Shown here one piece after another: positions 1 through 13,500 of a DNA stretch of 64,000 nt; position 1 is the stretch's first letter; each line of letters starts with the position of its first letter. The notes under the pieces were generated by a model. That model ran no database searches, was not told where the DNA came from, and worked only from the letters and a program-made list of their open reading frames with translations. The position numbers and the translations under genes are program-made. Source of the stretch: Toxotes chatareus (lineage: Eukaryota; Chordata; Actinopteri; Toxotidae); NCBI GenBank assembly GCA_016801885.1, contig CM028884.1, positions 10,854,181-10,918,180 of the forward strand, given 5' to 3'.

Positions 1-3000
1 TGGTTCATGTGGGACCCAGAGTTTTTGTAGCTTGACCCATGTTGGGGTCTAAACTTCTGAATATCTCAGCCTTTGCTGCCTCAGTTTTGACTACTTCTTT
101 TTAAATTTGTCCTAAGTGAATCCCTCGACCGTATGGAAGTCCAAAACTAAATTGCTGGAGTAACCCTTTAATGTAGTTTTAATAACCACATCAGAAGTCT
201 CTTGACTGGGTTTTCACTGCCTGCTCCTAGAGTGGAAGGAAATTATCGGAGCAATTAGTCGTATGCTCAGGGCGGGATCACACTGAATACACTGAATATG
301 TCACCGTTCATTTCAAACGAGCATCTGTTTCAGGCTGGATGCAGATCAAAGCTGAAAAAGGTGTTGCATTGTTTGTATGCGTCCTCTCCGTATTCTAATA
401 GTGAATATGTGCTAGCTAGTTTCTAGTTAATTAGTCAGCGTCCTCTTGAGCTCTGCTCTATAGGCATATGAACACTAATTCATCACACAGACCACGGCCA
501 GTACACAGATAAAGAAAAATAAAATAAGACGTCACAAACCTGCAAATGAAATTGAGCCTCTCATTGGCTGTTTTGAGTTCACTGTGCCCATACTCATGAA
601 TGCGACATATTAGGGACGAGCTCAGTGCAGACACACTTTAGTGATGTGATTTCTTATCTCACATAAGGTGTCACCCATAACACACCAGCCTGACCATCAC
701 CCATCCCTCTGTGAGACAGAGTGGCTGCTCTCTGACTCATCACACTGTCCTCTCCAGCTTCCAGATGCTTCTCTTCTCCAGTTTGTGTTTCATGGTGGAG
801 GATGATGTCCTTGAAGCATGTTAATGTCTATATGGATGTGTGTATGTGTGTGTCTACACATTTTTGTTACCTCCTTGGGACCTTTTCTGATATAAACATT
901 GTGGTCCTCCTGGGGACCAAAGCTGAGGTCAGGTTGGAGTTAGGCTGTCCATGGTGAATGGAAGTCAGTGCAATGTCCTAACAAGGATAGATGCGCAAAT
1001 GTGTGTGTGTGTGTGTATGAGAAAGTGAGAAAATGATTGTCAGGATCAGGAAGTGTGCTCAGTAGCGCAGTGATGTCTCTGTGAGGTGTGATGCTGCTCA
1101 AAGCTCACTGTAGCTATTTTTAGCCTCCTCCTCCTCCTCCCTCGTTCCCTCTATGTCTCTCTCCTCCTCTGTCTCTCTGCGTTGCTAGGAGGCTGGCTGC
1201 TGGGACAGTCTCCTGTAGGGACCAAAAAGGTGATAGTAGAATGAGGAGAGAGGGAGAGGCAGCCATAACGGACTGTGTTCTCCTGAAATTGTATACAAAT
1301 TCAACCCCTTATCATAGTGTTTTTTTTTCCACTTTTGTTTCCCCTTTATGTAGCTGTAAGGTTGTGATAGTCGTCTTATTTCACTTATTATCAATATATG
1401 TTTTGTATCAGCTTGTCCCAGCTCTTTATTGAAGCTGTATGACGTTTACAGTGAGTGAAATATTCGGTGAAGACTCCATGTTTTTCATGGCTCTGTACCT
1501 CCGTCATACATGAATATTTTAGATATTTTGTGCATCGTTTTATACATTTTTCCCCAACGTTCAGACTGACACATCTGACACCTGAATAATTGGCTCCTTA
1601 CACCTGAAGGTGACAGAAGCTATGATATATCTGTTATATTTTTCAGGCTGATTTTGTACCAACAACACTTCTTAGTATTTTCTCAGCAGATAGCAGCAGT
1701 GGGCTAAATGTGCCGATAACATGTCAGCAGTAATTATAAAGTTGTTCCTGTTTGTTGCAGAGATTGTTTATTTGAAAATGAAATGAGTTTAAAATGTTGA
1801 TTCACTGTCTTCGTTTAATCCATTGTATTTGGGGGGGGTCTATGTTGAGGATTTTTGACCCAATAGATATATTAGTTGTGAGTGTTTGTGTCAAACAGAT
1901 GTGAGGTTGTGATCTGTCGTTTGATAATGCTGGCTGTTTGTGAGGTTCTCTCCTTTTTTAGTTGCTGTTTGATCTGTAACTCAGGACACACACAGACTCT
2001 TTGGTGAAAGTTTAATGAGGAAGATCTCTTCTCTCATGCTCTGCCTTGTTCCTCTATAAGGAACTACATTGACTGTGTGCTCCTGACCTGTTTCTCTCCA
2101 TCAGCTCACATGACATTGCTGCTTATTGCTCACTATTATTATTTTCATGTATCTTTATTTGTATGGCCTTAAAAATCCAGTTTCAGTAGAGCTCCAGCAC
2201 GCAGTGACTCTCTCCACCTCCCTCTCTCCCACACACAGTCAGCATTATAACACAAGCAGGTTGTCACCACATTCCCTGTTCAAATTGTACTTTAGTTATC
2301 TCACATACTGTTTATTCCCTATGTAGGTTTTTATTCTTTCACTTACTTTGAAGGAACATATTATATGTTACTCAGATTCTCGGTGTGGTGTTTTTTTTTT
2401 ATTATTAGTTTCATCCTTTGACTCAGATTATGTCTTTTTTTTCTTAACTGTCTAAATCTAAACCACACCACACACTACCTGACCACACTGATCACACTGT
2501 TTGGTGTTCCTGCAGAGGTGGAGACAGAAAAAAGGATTAAAGACAGGGGGAGAGGGGTGTAGCTCTGAAGAAAAATATGTGAATAACACTTTCAGACACA
2601 ATCAGTAAGGCTCTGTAATCACAGATGACAAGTAGATATGATGTATTAAAAATGTTACTGAGTAATTTTAGGGATATGAGCATGAGGACAAGACTTTCTC
2701 TGTTCTTTTATTGCTATGTTATATGTCGTTCATTCTCTGAGAGGCTGTAGCTGCCATTTCCCACCACCACTCTTCTTAATACTCAGAGTGAGAGACAGAC
2801 AGACTGAGGGAGGACGGTCGAGGGTTTGTGTGACCATGATGTCATGATTCAGATGATCGGTAGTGAAGCATCAGACCAAATTAACCAGTTTCTCTCTCGT
2901 TGTGCCCCTATACAATGAGGCCTTTCTTTCGCAAACTCTGAGAAAATGTCATCAGCAGTTTATGTAATGAAGCCATGAAATTTTGTCCTCACGAAGAAGA

Positions 3001-3812
3001 TGTCAGTAAACAGTAGCAGTTCACTGTATGTGTTCTGTGTATGTTGGTATTTGAAATAAACGGGGCTCACTAATGTGAAAATCCTCCTTCATGTTAAGAT
3101 TATAATACATAAAGGCTTTAGAGTCTCAGTCCTGTAGTGGCTTGTGGAGGTGGGGGTGTGAATGTGGGGTAGTTTGTGCTCGTGTATTTGGCGCGTCCTA
3201 CATAATGCTTTAACAAAGACAAAAGAGTGTTGAGGATATTTTTATCCACTTTCATTTTGAAAGTTTTATGGTTTAATTTGCAGAAGTTAAAGGGTCAGTT
3301 TGCCAAAATACAAAATAACATTTTTTCATTTGCGCCATATGATGAATTTATTTGTGGCGGATGAATGATCCTACACAAAACAAACACACATAAATGTCAC
3401 TTTCAGTCACTTTCTGCTCCTGGGGATTAAATAGCACTAGCATTTGTTTAAGAAAACAAATGCTGTTTTCTTAAACCCTTAATTTAATTAGTGCTCATCT
3501 TTCCTCTTATGTAATGTCAAATGCAAGAAAAACAAGTCAAGTGTTTCTGGACCACCGACTTAGGTCTTAGGCTGGAGGTTCACTCAGTCCTCCAGTTGCT
3601 GCACAGTCATCTTGCAAACTCCTATACCTTTAGAAGATAGGAATGACGTAAGAAGCATGAGTGTGTATGTGTGTCTACGTGCATTTGTCCACGCTTGTGA
3701 GCTGGATTCCTCAGCCATGTGACTGTCAGCGTTCATTGCTGTTTTTCCACAAGTCTGTGATCAGCTGATTTCCTCCAGTCACAAGTCCTCAAAGGCCTGA
3801 ATCTGTTTTATA

Positions 3813-3911
<99 letters not shown>

Positions 3912-4422
3912 CGTTTGAGTTATGACCACACAGTATCCACAACCACATTCTTCAGTCATTATGTGCTACTATTTGTTCAACAGTTTTCCCACAACTTTAC
4001 TGACCATTGCAAGCCATGTGCTCATGACTGGGCAAACACAGAACCCAGTGTTTCCTCTGAGGTCACACAGTTTTAAATAAAAGAGGAAAGACCCTTTAGT
4101 AACTCTCCTGTCATCCTTGTTTTTAGGAAAAAAAGGTTTTAGTTGAACTGAGGTAGAGGAAACTTGAGTCAAGTACTCTCTCCGGTTGACTTATCTTTAT
4201 CCAAGCCTGCTTGGAAAACCAGTCGGAGTAGTTTATAACAACAGGATCCTCAGACATTTCAGTTATAGATATATAACAGTTGTAGATATAGTTTTCATAC
4301 TGAGCCAGGTATTGTCAGTGGAAATGTAAAATGTCAGCAATCCTGGATCTTGGATTACATTCTGTTTCTCAAGTGCCATAGCATGTTTTTATCTAATTAT
4401 TCTCTCTCCTCCTGTCTCTCAG
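1..4422. other. 5' part of myo5a intron 1 (or upstream flank); no exon recognised
   Basis: No reading frame here resembles the myosin Va N-terminus (MAASELYTK-like in mammals). Visible content: a decayed repeat around 858-1015 with GGGGACC motifs running into a TG tract, a pyrimidine-rich stretch near 1120-1180, a fragment AAAGGGTCAGTTTGCCAAAAT near 3290 that resembles the end of a common teleost MITE, and a large TG/GA microsatellite at 3816-3911. Confidence 0.6.
3816..3911. repeat. Compound microsatellite (GT)40(GA)8
   Basis: About 81 nt of uninterrupted GT are followed directly by about 16 nt of GA. It is the longest pure dinucleotide run in the window and lies in myo5a intron 1, about 510 bp before exon 2. 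It creates a spurious Val/Cys open frame. Confidence 0.98.
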
Positions 4423-4533
4423 TGTGCTCGGGTGTGGATCCCCGATGCAGAGGAGGTGTGGAAGTCTGCTGAGCTCATCAAGGACTACAAAAATGGCGAC
4501 ACCTCCCTGCAGCTCATGCTGGAGGATGGAACG
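4423..4533 (+). CDS. myo5a: myo5a exon 2: start of the motor, SH3-like region
   Basis: 37 codons, phase 0 to 0, after CTGTCTCTCAG. Contains [17 protein letters not shown], the conserved class V N-terminus after the first exon. It ends LEDGT before gtgagg. Confidence 0.95.
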
Positions 4534-7500
4534 GTGAGGATGAATGGAGGAGCAGGGAGTGGAGGGATCGGGCTCACTCTTCCTCTGTGTTTTCTCTCCT
4601 CTCAGCTCTTTTTGTTGCTTTCTCTGTCTCCCCCTTTCTCTGCCGCAAAGACACTTCAAAGCACAGCGTCTCATTAGCGGCTATAGGTTTTACCATTAGC
4701 ACTCTTCACAAATGAGGCCTGGTTGCAAAGATGCCCCAAGGAGCATTTTACATGGATTTAACTCCTCAGCTTAGAATACAAACAGCTCCCAGCACATATT
4801 TCTTACTTCTAGCAATGTTTGGCTGGCTGTTTAATGTCTCCAAAACTTAACAGTTATCAGTAAAATTTGTTTTACTGCCAAGGAACAAGTGACAGTTTTC
4901 TGGTGCCAAACCAGGCCAGGTGGATATATTTTTAAAAGGAGTTAAGGTTATTTGTGTACCTAAATATCACGTCATGTTTCAGTCAGTTAGCTTTGTAGGG
5001 TCGCTGCGGCAAACAGTTTTCAACATAGCCCAAAATATGGTATTTATCCTCATTTTTTTACAGTTTTCTATAAAATACTGCACTATATCTGTCATTGTGG
5101 ATTTGGATGCTGATCTGGATCCATGTAAAAATTAAAATTTCTATTTTAGATGATTGATGCAGGCTTGGTGAAGTAATGCACAAGTTCATGTGAACCAGAT
5201 AGCTGCTGTTGGAGAAGACACTTAATTTGTCAGTAAAATAACCGGATTATCTAATTCATTCCTTATGCTAAGAGACTTCCTGTTGCAAAATTAAATACGC
5301 TTTTAAAACAGGAAGAGATCCATTTAATACAGACATGCAAGCTGAACGTTCGACACAGAGAGAGGGGAACAAAATCAAAAATGTCGGTACAAAACAGCCG
5401 CTTCGCTCTGGAGACATGACAAATCAGTAGCCTGTCTCATGACTTTTAACATATGTATGTAATACTGTATGAAGACTTTTAGTGGGTGTGAACATCTGTT
5501 ATTGATCATTTAAGTGATGGCTTCTCCACTGTTAGTCAGCCTCAGACAGCCAGACCTCAGAAACTGCAGTGGCCCAACTGTAAAGAAGTTTGCAGATGCT
5601 TGTCCAGAAGAAATCTGTCAGTGGATTTTATCACACGACTTGATTTAATTTAATGTACAGGGAAGAAACCTCTTCACTTTTGGCTTTTAGCAATGAAAAA
5701 GGGCGTGCTTCATTCTCATAATTTGGTAAGTATAAACAGAATCTAGTCTTGTGGCATAGTAAGGCTGACTGCTGCTTGGTTTAATAAAATCAACATTAGG
5801 GGTGTGCCATCTAAGTCACCTCACAATTCAATTCAATTACGATTCACAGTGCTACGATTCGATGATTCCCCGATTATCGATGCATCTCGATTAATCTTTT
5901 TTTCCCACATAGAATGTTTCTTTTCTCACTCTGTAGTTACTTGTAAAATAATGTATATTTTTAAATATCCATTCATTGAAGTAAAACACGTTTTTCTCTC
6001 TTTTCTAACTCCTCTGATAAAAGAAGAAAAAACATTAGCTTGCACATGTAATGCCTGTTTCATTTATTGATGTAGATTATAAACAATAATAATAATACTA
6101 AAACATATATATATTGTGTGGCTGTACTGACATGATTCTGATTTGATTATTTTATTATGAACATGTACATGAAAGAAATATGTTAAAAAAAGAAAAGAAA
6201 AAACTAGGGAAAGGAAATTGACAATATTTCCACTTCTATTACAATCTGATATCTTGATTTACATGTCCAGAAAGTAATCCTTTTAAATCTTACTGTATGT
6301 GCATGTCAGCCAGATTGTTTCTCATATGGATTTTGGACACTATATGGTCACTGCGCGTATTCTTACGTTTCCAGTGAACAGAGTGTTGACAGAATATGCA
6401 ACACTCGACGCTAACCCCTCAGTACAGAGCCGAGCAGTTCGCGTCGAGTTTCGCAGTTTTTTCGCCGACGAACACGGAGCCGTACGCAGCCGCTTTGTCA
6501 TGCTTACATTGTTTTGAAGGGGGAGGGGCTTAGTCTGTGGAAGGGGCTTGTTGTGCCACCCAGATTTGCTTCCCTCCGTGCAGTTTTCCCCAGACACACG
6601 TTCCTCTTCCACACGAAAACAGCGTTGCACTCAAATTATGTCAAATTCCGCGATATAGATTCCGTTTCAGTCGGCCGATTCAGTGATCGCGGAAATCATA
6701 GGGCCCCATAATATGTCCGGGGGGCACGCGCTACTTTTTTTTCGTTCCGACCGCTGCAGTTCCGTTATTAAAAGAATCGATTTTTGAACATTTATGAATC
6801 GATTCTGAATCGTCAAGTGTCGCGTCACGATTAATCTATGAATCGATGAATCGGGCACACCCCTAATCAACACATTACTGTAGAAGTGTATTTATATTGC
6901 AGCCATAGAAATGACTTGCATCTTAGTGGGTGACAGGTGTCTGTAAAAATCAGGTGTCAGGACACCTCAGACATATTTTTATGTCAGCACTGAGACTGAA
7001 TTGGTCTTTGTGTGACTTCCTACATTTGAATCTGTGGAAGATGCACTGCTGTTACGCTTTGCATAAAATACTGTCCTGTATCTCTGGTTTCCTGGTTATC
7101 CTTAGAACATTGAGCACAAACTGGACCCCAAGACAAAGAACCTGCCTTACCTGCGAAACCCTGATATCCTGGTGGGCGAGAATGACCTCACAGCGCTCAG
7201 CTACCTCCATGAGCCGGCCGTGCTGCACAACCTCAAAGTCCGCTTCATCGACTCTAAGCTCATCTACACTTACTGTGGTAAGAAGGCGCTCAAACCATCA
7301 ACCCCAACTGTATGTTTCAAATAACTGAATTTTAAGGAATGCTAATAAAAATAAATCAATCATTCTCACCAACCTGTACATGTCAGGCTCAACTGTGTGA
7401 TCAAAAAACATGTGAAACCTTTTAAGATAAATCTGTAAAACTAATGATTTACTAAAGCAAACAGTTAAGATTGTGTTCAATTTCCAGTGTATTTATAGCT

Positions 7501-10500
7501 CAGCCCAATTTTGTTCATACTACATCATGCTAATTAGCCGTATAATGCTTCAAAATGCACTGTTTTATGGTTTATTAGTTAAGCGCTGCCTTGACGTCTG
7601 CGGCCTTCAGTAACCTTCACTGTATTTATACTATTAGTTAAGCATTGTTCAGTGTGTCCATTCAACATTTGTATGCTATGCTTATCGAATACGTTTACAC
7701 TCATTGATAAAACGTGTCCCTTATTAGCTGTAAACAGTGTACCTATTCACTGCTATTGTACACTAATGCATTATTTTTTAGAAAATTCAAGAGGATAAAT
7801 ACAAAGTATAAGATGTCTTTCTTTTATTTTTCATAGTGTTTTTACAGTTTTGGTTTGTTTTGTAAATCCACCAATTGCCACCTGTGCTGTGTTTTTTAAC
7901 AGGCGCTTTGCATTTTGATAATGAACAATATGCACTGTATATTACATTTGAATTATGATTCCTGTCCTCTCCTTCTAGCATAACAGTGTGATACCTGTTT
8001 AATACAGCCCAGGTCTGCTGCAGGTGAGCTTATTCCTTTTACCTGTGTGTTGTAGGAATCGTTCTGGTGGCCATCAACCCGTATGAGACGCTGCCAATCT
8101 ACGGAACAGACATCATCAATGCCTACAGCGGTCAGAACATGGGAGACATGGACCCACATATCTTTGCTGTGGCAGAGGAGGCTTACAAACAGATGGCCAG
8201 GTTTGCGTGTGTGTGTGTTACCTGAGTAGCTCTCGTTCTAGTCTCCTTGTTGCTCAGCCCTCTCTCTTTCTCCTTTCAGGGTTTGTAGGTCAAAGCTGAG
8301 ACAGAAATAGCCTCATGGTAGTCTCACCGTCTCTGTCGCTCTCTCACTCTTTTAATCACACACACACACACACTGTGGTTTTCTCTGTTGGATCCAACCA
8401 GCTGCACAATTAATAATAAATTAATAGTAGTCAGTCTCTAGGGTCTTATTTTTATTCTGTATTAATGCTACAGTTTGGCAAAGATGCAATTAATATTTTC
8501 TTCACTGATATTAATCACTTAAATAAATTGTGTGTTCATGCAGATGCACTAACAGTGAGACTATAAACAGACACATTAAAATGTTGGTATGGTATTTACA
8601 CACATTGCTGAAAGTGTTGGTAACCTTCCACTTACAAGAAAAAAATAATAATAATTGACATCCATAATTCACTTCTCCACATTCAACAGAGCAGAAACAT
8701 AGCTTTTAATTTTTGATGTAATATATTTTAAATTATAAAACAAATCAGAATGGTATTGACACCTTGTAGTTCCTAGAGAACCTTTTTTTCCATTCTGTAT
8801 ATGGGATGGAAGTAAAGTAACGCTGGTTCAACACATGGATCAAAGGTTCGTAGGTGTAAAGCAGGAAGCTCTCCGCAATAAGGATGTGAGCCTCCTCCTT
8901 TTTATGGTCAGGCTCTGGGCCCAAAAGGAGGAAGAGGAGGAGGTAATCACTACAATCAGACTCTGTTTGTTGCTCTCAATGAGACTTCTGCTCTTCTCAG
9001 CTGGTAGTTTGGCCAAACTGTCAGGTTTTTTATGTTTCTCTTTCAAAAGTAGGGTTGTCCTGGTCGTCCTGTGTTGCGACTGTACAATGTTGTGCCTTTA
9101 TCTCCAAGGTCAGCTTGCATCTGTTTTTAGGTTTTCCTTGGCTCTTGGTGTTTTAGCGAAGGCGAGCAGGTATGCACGACAAAAGAGCTTTTAATTTCAA
9201 CACTTTCCAGCAAGAGTGGAGCATTACTTCAATGAGGTGTAAGGGTACCAACACTTTTGGCCACATCTGTATGTAATATGGCACCACTGGCAAATACTGG
9301 ATACATGAGCTCAGCTCATACAGTTACGTCACACCACTTAATTCATGTCAAATTTATTTACTTGTATCTATAGCTCTATGTGATGTACAGTGTCAGAGTG
9401 GGGCTTTACAAGCCCACAACAGCATTAGTTGCAGTCACAAGCCATTATCTGTAGGAATACGAGGTTAAACTCCACCAAAAACCTGAGGGTGTAAGGGAAG
9501 AAAAATGAGTGAGAGAGCATTCAAAGAAATATCCTGCCTTCTGAGACACTAGTGGATCGAAACCAAGCCAGCTTCCCTTCCAGCAGCTGGGAGTTTATTC
9601 CAAGGAAAGGTGGCACAGTAGGAGGGGGCAGCATTGCTTGAGGATTTTGTCTTCAGCTCTGGGGATAACAGGGAGGGCGGCCTGCTGAGATATTAAAGCA
9701 CACAGAGCAACAACAGGGGTCATAAGGTGTATTAACACCTGCTCTGCCTGCAGGCACTGAACATGTTTGTTGATGATAGCATCTGACACTTTCTATCTGC
9801 CCAAGGCCGAACCCTGGCATTGTTTGAGTCACGCTATAATTATTAAACTATGGAAGACTGGAGCATATGCTGTACGCTAGAAGCCACAAGAACTCGCCAC
9901 CCCCAATCCAATTTATCCTATAGTCAGAACTGGTCTTCACAGTCCTACAGTAAAACATGATTAATACAGTCTTCTTGTTTCTGTTTGAACCTGTCAGGGA
10001 TGAGAGGAACCAGTCCATCATTGTGAGCGGGGAGTCCGGAGCAGGAAAGACAGTATCAGCCAAATATGCCATGAGATACTTTGCTACGGTCAGCGGCTCC
10101 GCCAGCGAGGCCAACGTGGAGGAGAAGGTCTTGGCCTCCAACCCCATCATGGAGGTGAGGACTCCATGCTTACCTAGGATTGCTTTCAGTTTTATCGTGG
10201 AGCTGGTGACACTAAAAGTTTGCCTGCTGTCAAGGTAATAGAGAACATTGTTGAAAATCTAAAGCAGTTAACATGTTTTAAACCTTTTGTGAGCACTTCT
10301 TTCCAATTTGTGCTGTTGCTTTTCATAAACATTGTCCAGATTTACAGATTTGAATTTGTGAAATTGCTTGATGCAACTTTGTACACACTGTGTATATAAA
10401 ATTACTGGTCAAAACACTTGAAATGTGTTGTGGTTGTGAGGGACTGGATCCCACCCCCCACCCCTCCAAGCTGCTGAAAAAAGCTCTGTTCCATAGCTGT

Positions 10501-13500
10501 GAATTTCCCATCAAAGTGAAAGTCTTGCGTCATGTTTCCTGGCAGTTTGTTTGTATAGAAGCTTGTTTCCTTGGCCCTATTACTCAACAGTATGTTCACA
10601 AGCTTAGCTGATTTGTGGAAGATATTGCTTGTGCTTCTTCTCTCATCTCTTCTCCTCTTCAGTTTCTCCACCACACTCTGTCTTTCTGGCCTCGGGCTGC
10701 TCTCTCGCTGTGATAACACAGGTCTTATCCTTAAGCGCGTGTGTATTTGTGCATTTCTTCCTGCGGAGTCATAAAGACAGGAGGGTTGGAGAGCTCTCCT
10801 TTGCCCATATGCCACAACCCCCCCTCTTCCACCCCACTCCACCTCCTGCCATCCCCCGCCCTGTCCGTCCTTTCCAACCTCTCGGCTCACATCACTCTCC
10901 TCCTCCCAGCCACCACTTTCAGCTCGAGCCAATCAGAGGCGAGCTGACAGAAATGAATAGAAAGCTTTCTTTCGTCGCAGTGATGTCACTTCAGCCTCTA
11001 AGCCTGGATGCAGAGTAGATGGTTGCATCAGCCTTTTCGACATTACAAAACATGTGCGTGTTTGTGTGCAGGACTGAGAGCGTGTGTGTGTGTGTGTGTG
11101 TTGATATATGTTTGGCTGATGCAGGCAGAGACTGGAATACCTGCCCTGCTGAAAGACTCCTTGTCTCCAGTGAAAGACTGTGTGTTTGGCCTTAACTCAG
11201 CAAGAACCCTCTGTGTTCACACACGATTTAACTCTGTTCAGGCAGGCTGGTTATGTAGCTGGTGTGTGTGTGTGTGTGTATTTGTCTTTTTATGTTGCCC
11301 CACCCGTCTACTGACAATTCCTAGTGGGCTCATTGAGCAATCGAGCATATTGAACTAAGTCTGCTGACTGCAGATGATTTGTTTGCCGGCGTACAGTACA
11401 GTAGCTCAGCAGGAAATGTCTATCAACATATAATTGATCCAACTCCTGTGTGGAAGGATCCATTAAAGCATACTACTGCTTTGGTAGTTGTGGGCCAACC
11501 ACAAATAATCTGCAGCCTATTTCAGGTTGTAACAAACACTATGAGAGATGTTGATATACTGTTGTTAGAATCTGGCGAATATACAACAAGTTACCTGTCA
11601 CTATACGTACATTATAGTTCAACATTTGAGGAAATAAGCGTATTCTTTTAGCTTTTTTGCTCAAAATCGAATGAGAAAACTGATCCCGCTCACATTTCTA
11701 CATGGTAAATATGAAGCTACCACCAGCAACCAGCTAGCTTAGCTTAGCATTAAAAAAAATGGACACAGGAAGAAACAGCTGGCCTGGATCTGCCCCAGTA
11801 AATCTTGTTTGTTTAATCCAGACAAAAACAGAAGTACAATCAGCACATTGTGCACATTTTTGGGGGTTTATGTGCCAGACTATTTCTTGGCTGGGAGCAG
11901 TTACCTTCAGGCAGAGACAGGCGATTCTTTCCCTCTGTTTCCAGTCTTAATACTATGCTAAACTAACCGGCTGCTGGCTGCAGTTTCATATTTACCCAAC
12001 ATTTCCCAAAAACCTGAACTATTCTTTAAAGTATTCCAAAAACAGTTTCAGTGTGATGATAAGTACTTTGTCGCCTCCTTGTCCTTTCTGCTTCACCACT
12101 CGTAAATCCAGGAAAAATTGTCATTCACTCTCATGTATGTGTTTTCCGTCTGTCACTCAGGCCATTGGAAATGCAAAGACCACCAGAAATGACAACAGCA
12201 GTCGTTTCGGCAAATACATCGAGATCGGCTTCGACACCCGCTACCGTATCATCGGTGCCAACATGAGAACATATCTGCTGGAGAAATCACGAGTGGTGTT
12301 TCAGGTGAGCGCACAAATGCATGAACGCACACGTGGCCTGTTTTGTTACATGTCTGGATGTTACATTTACTTGCCTTCATTCCTTCACTCATCGCAGTCT
12401 TTTACCCTTTCCTCCTGGATCACAGACAAACGAACAGCGTTAACCTTTGTACATGTCTCCATTTTATTCTGAACTTGACTTTTGAAGAGACAAACACACA
12501 CACAAACACATACCATATATAAATAGCCCTCACCTACATTCACCTTCAGTTCATTAAGTGACCAGTTTTCAGTTTGTGGAGTTTGTCGGTCTTTTCAAAG
12601 CAGCATGAATACACACCGTTCATAAGCTGATCTTACACTCTGGCTGACACTCTGGGTGATTTCTTGAAAGGTCTGTTGAGTATCATCTTGATTTGTTATT
12701 GTATTTGACAAAACCACTCTACAATAACTTGTTTCCTTGACATCTGAGGTGTTGTGGCTATATGACCCCTCAGAGCTTGCCAGGAATAATGTCTTTACAA
12801 CACGCGCTACGACTTTGTTCTCCGACTTCAGAAGAGTTGTTTGTTGCCAAAATCTGTGACTTATATCTCACTGTCTGATTTTAGCCATTACAACAAACAT
12901 TGTCTTATTTATTTAGGAACAGATTCAGATTCCTGCCGGCTTTCAAAAATTACAGCAAATTTACCATAGAATTATAGCAGAATTAGATTTGTATTGTGTG
13001 TGCTTGGTGGTCTGTGGGTCATGTGTGTTCAGTAGTCCAATGTTTACCTGAACACTAAGACAACTGAGCGCCTCAGTTCTCGGTTCTCTCAGAAGTTCCA
13101 TTGGTAAATGAAGCAACGCACTCACCTAAACACACCTGCAAGCACGCGGATGATATCACCATGTCTGTGACTCACAGGAGCATTGACTTCGAAGTGGCTT
13201 TTACATGACTGTAGAACTGCTGCACATGCACACATGCATGCACACGCACACAAAGCAAGTCGGTGGCCTTGCAACATAATATGAAGTAGTTAAATTCTTT
13301 GTTCTCCCAGCAGACCTCTCACCTACTCTTGCACTATAACATGACACCAGATACAGATAATCAGTACAGTCAGTTTGTGATCTTGTGATTTAACTACTGT
13401 AGTATGCACTAGTAGTACTGTGTGCCTTTTGTGTATAGTAACTACTTCCGTGACTGCACTAGTGCTGCTTGAACTGCTGATGCATCATCAGTCACTGCAT

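Noticed and set aside
858..1015. Possible transposon with GGGGACC motifs in intron 1
   Set aside because: It resembles a dispersed teleost repeat, but no clear inverted ends or target duplication could be found, so it is noted only within the intron entry.
3816..4076. 86-codon frame of alternating Val-Cys
   Set aside because: It is the translation of a GT microsatellite.
10402..10932. 176-codon antisense frame, Arg/Glu/Gly-rich
   Set aside because: Low-complexity purine-rich strand of intron 5; no recognisable domain and no splice or promoter support.
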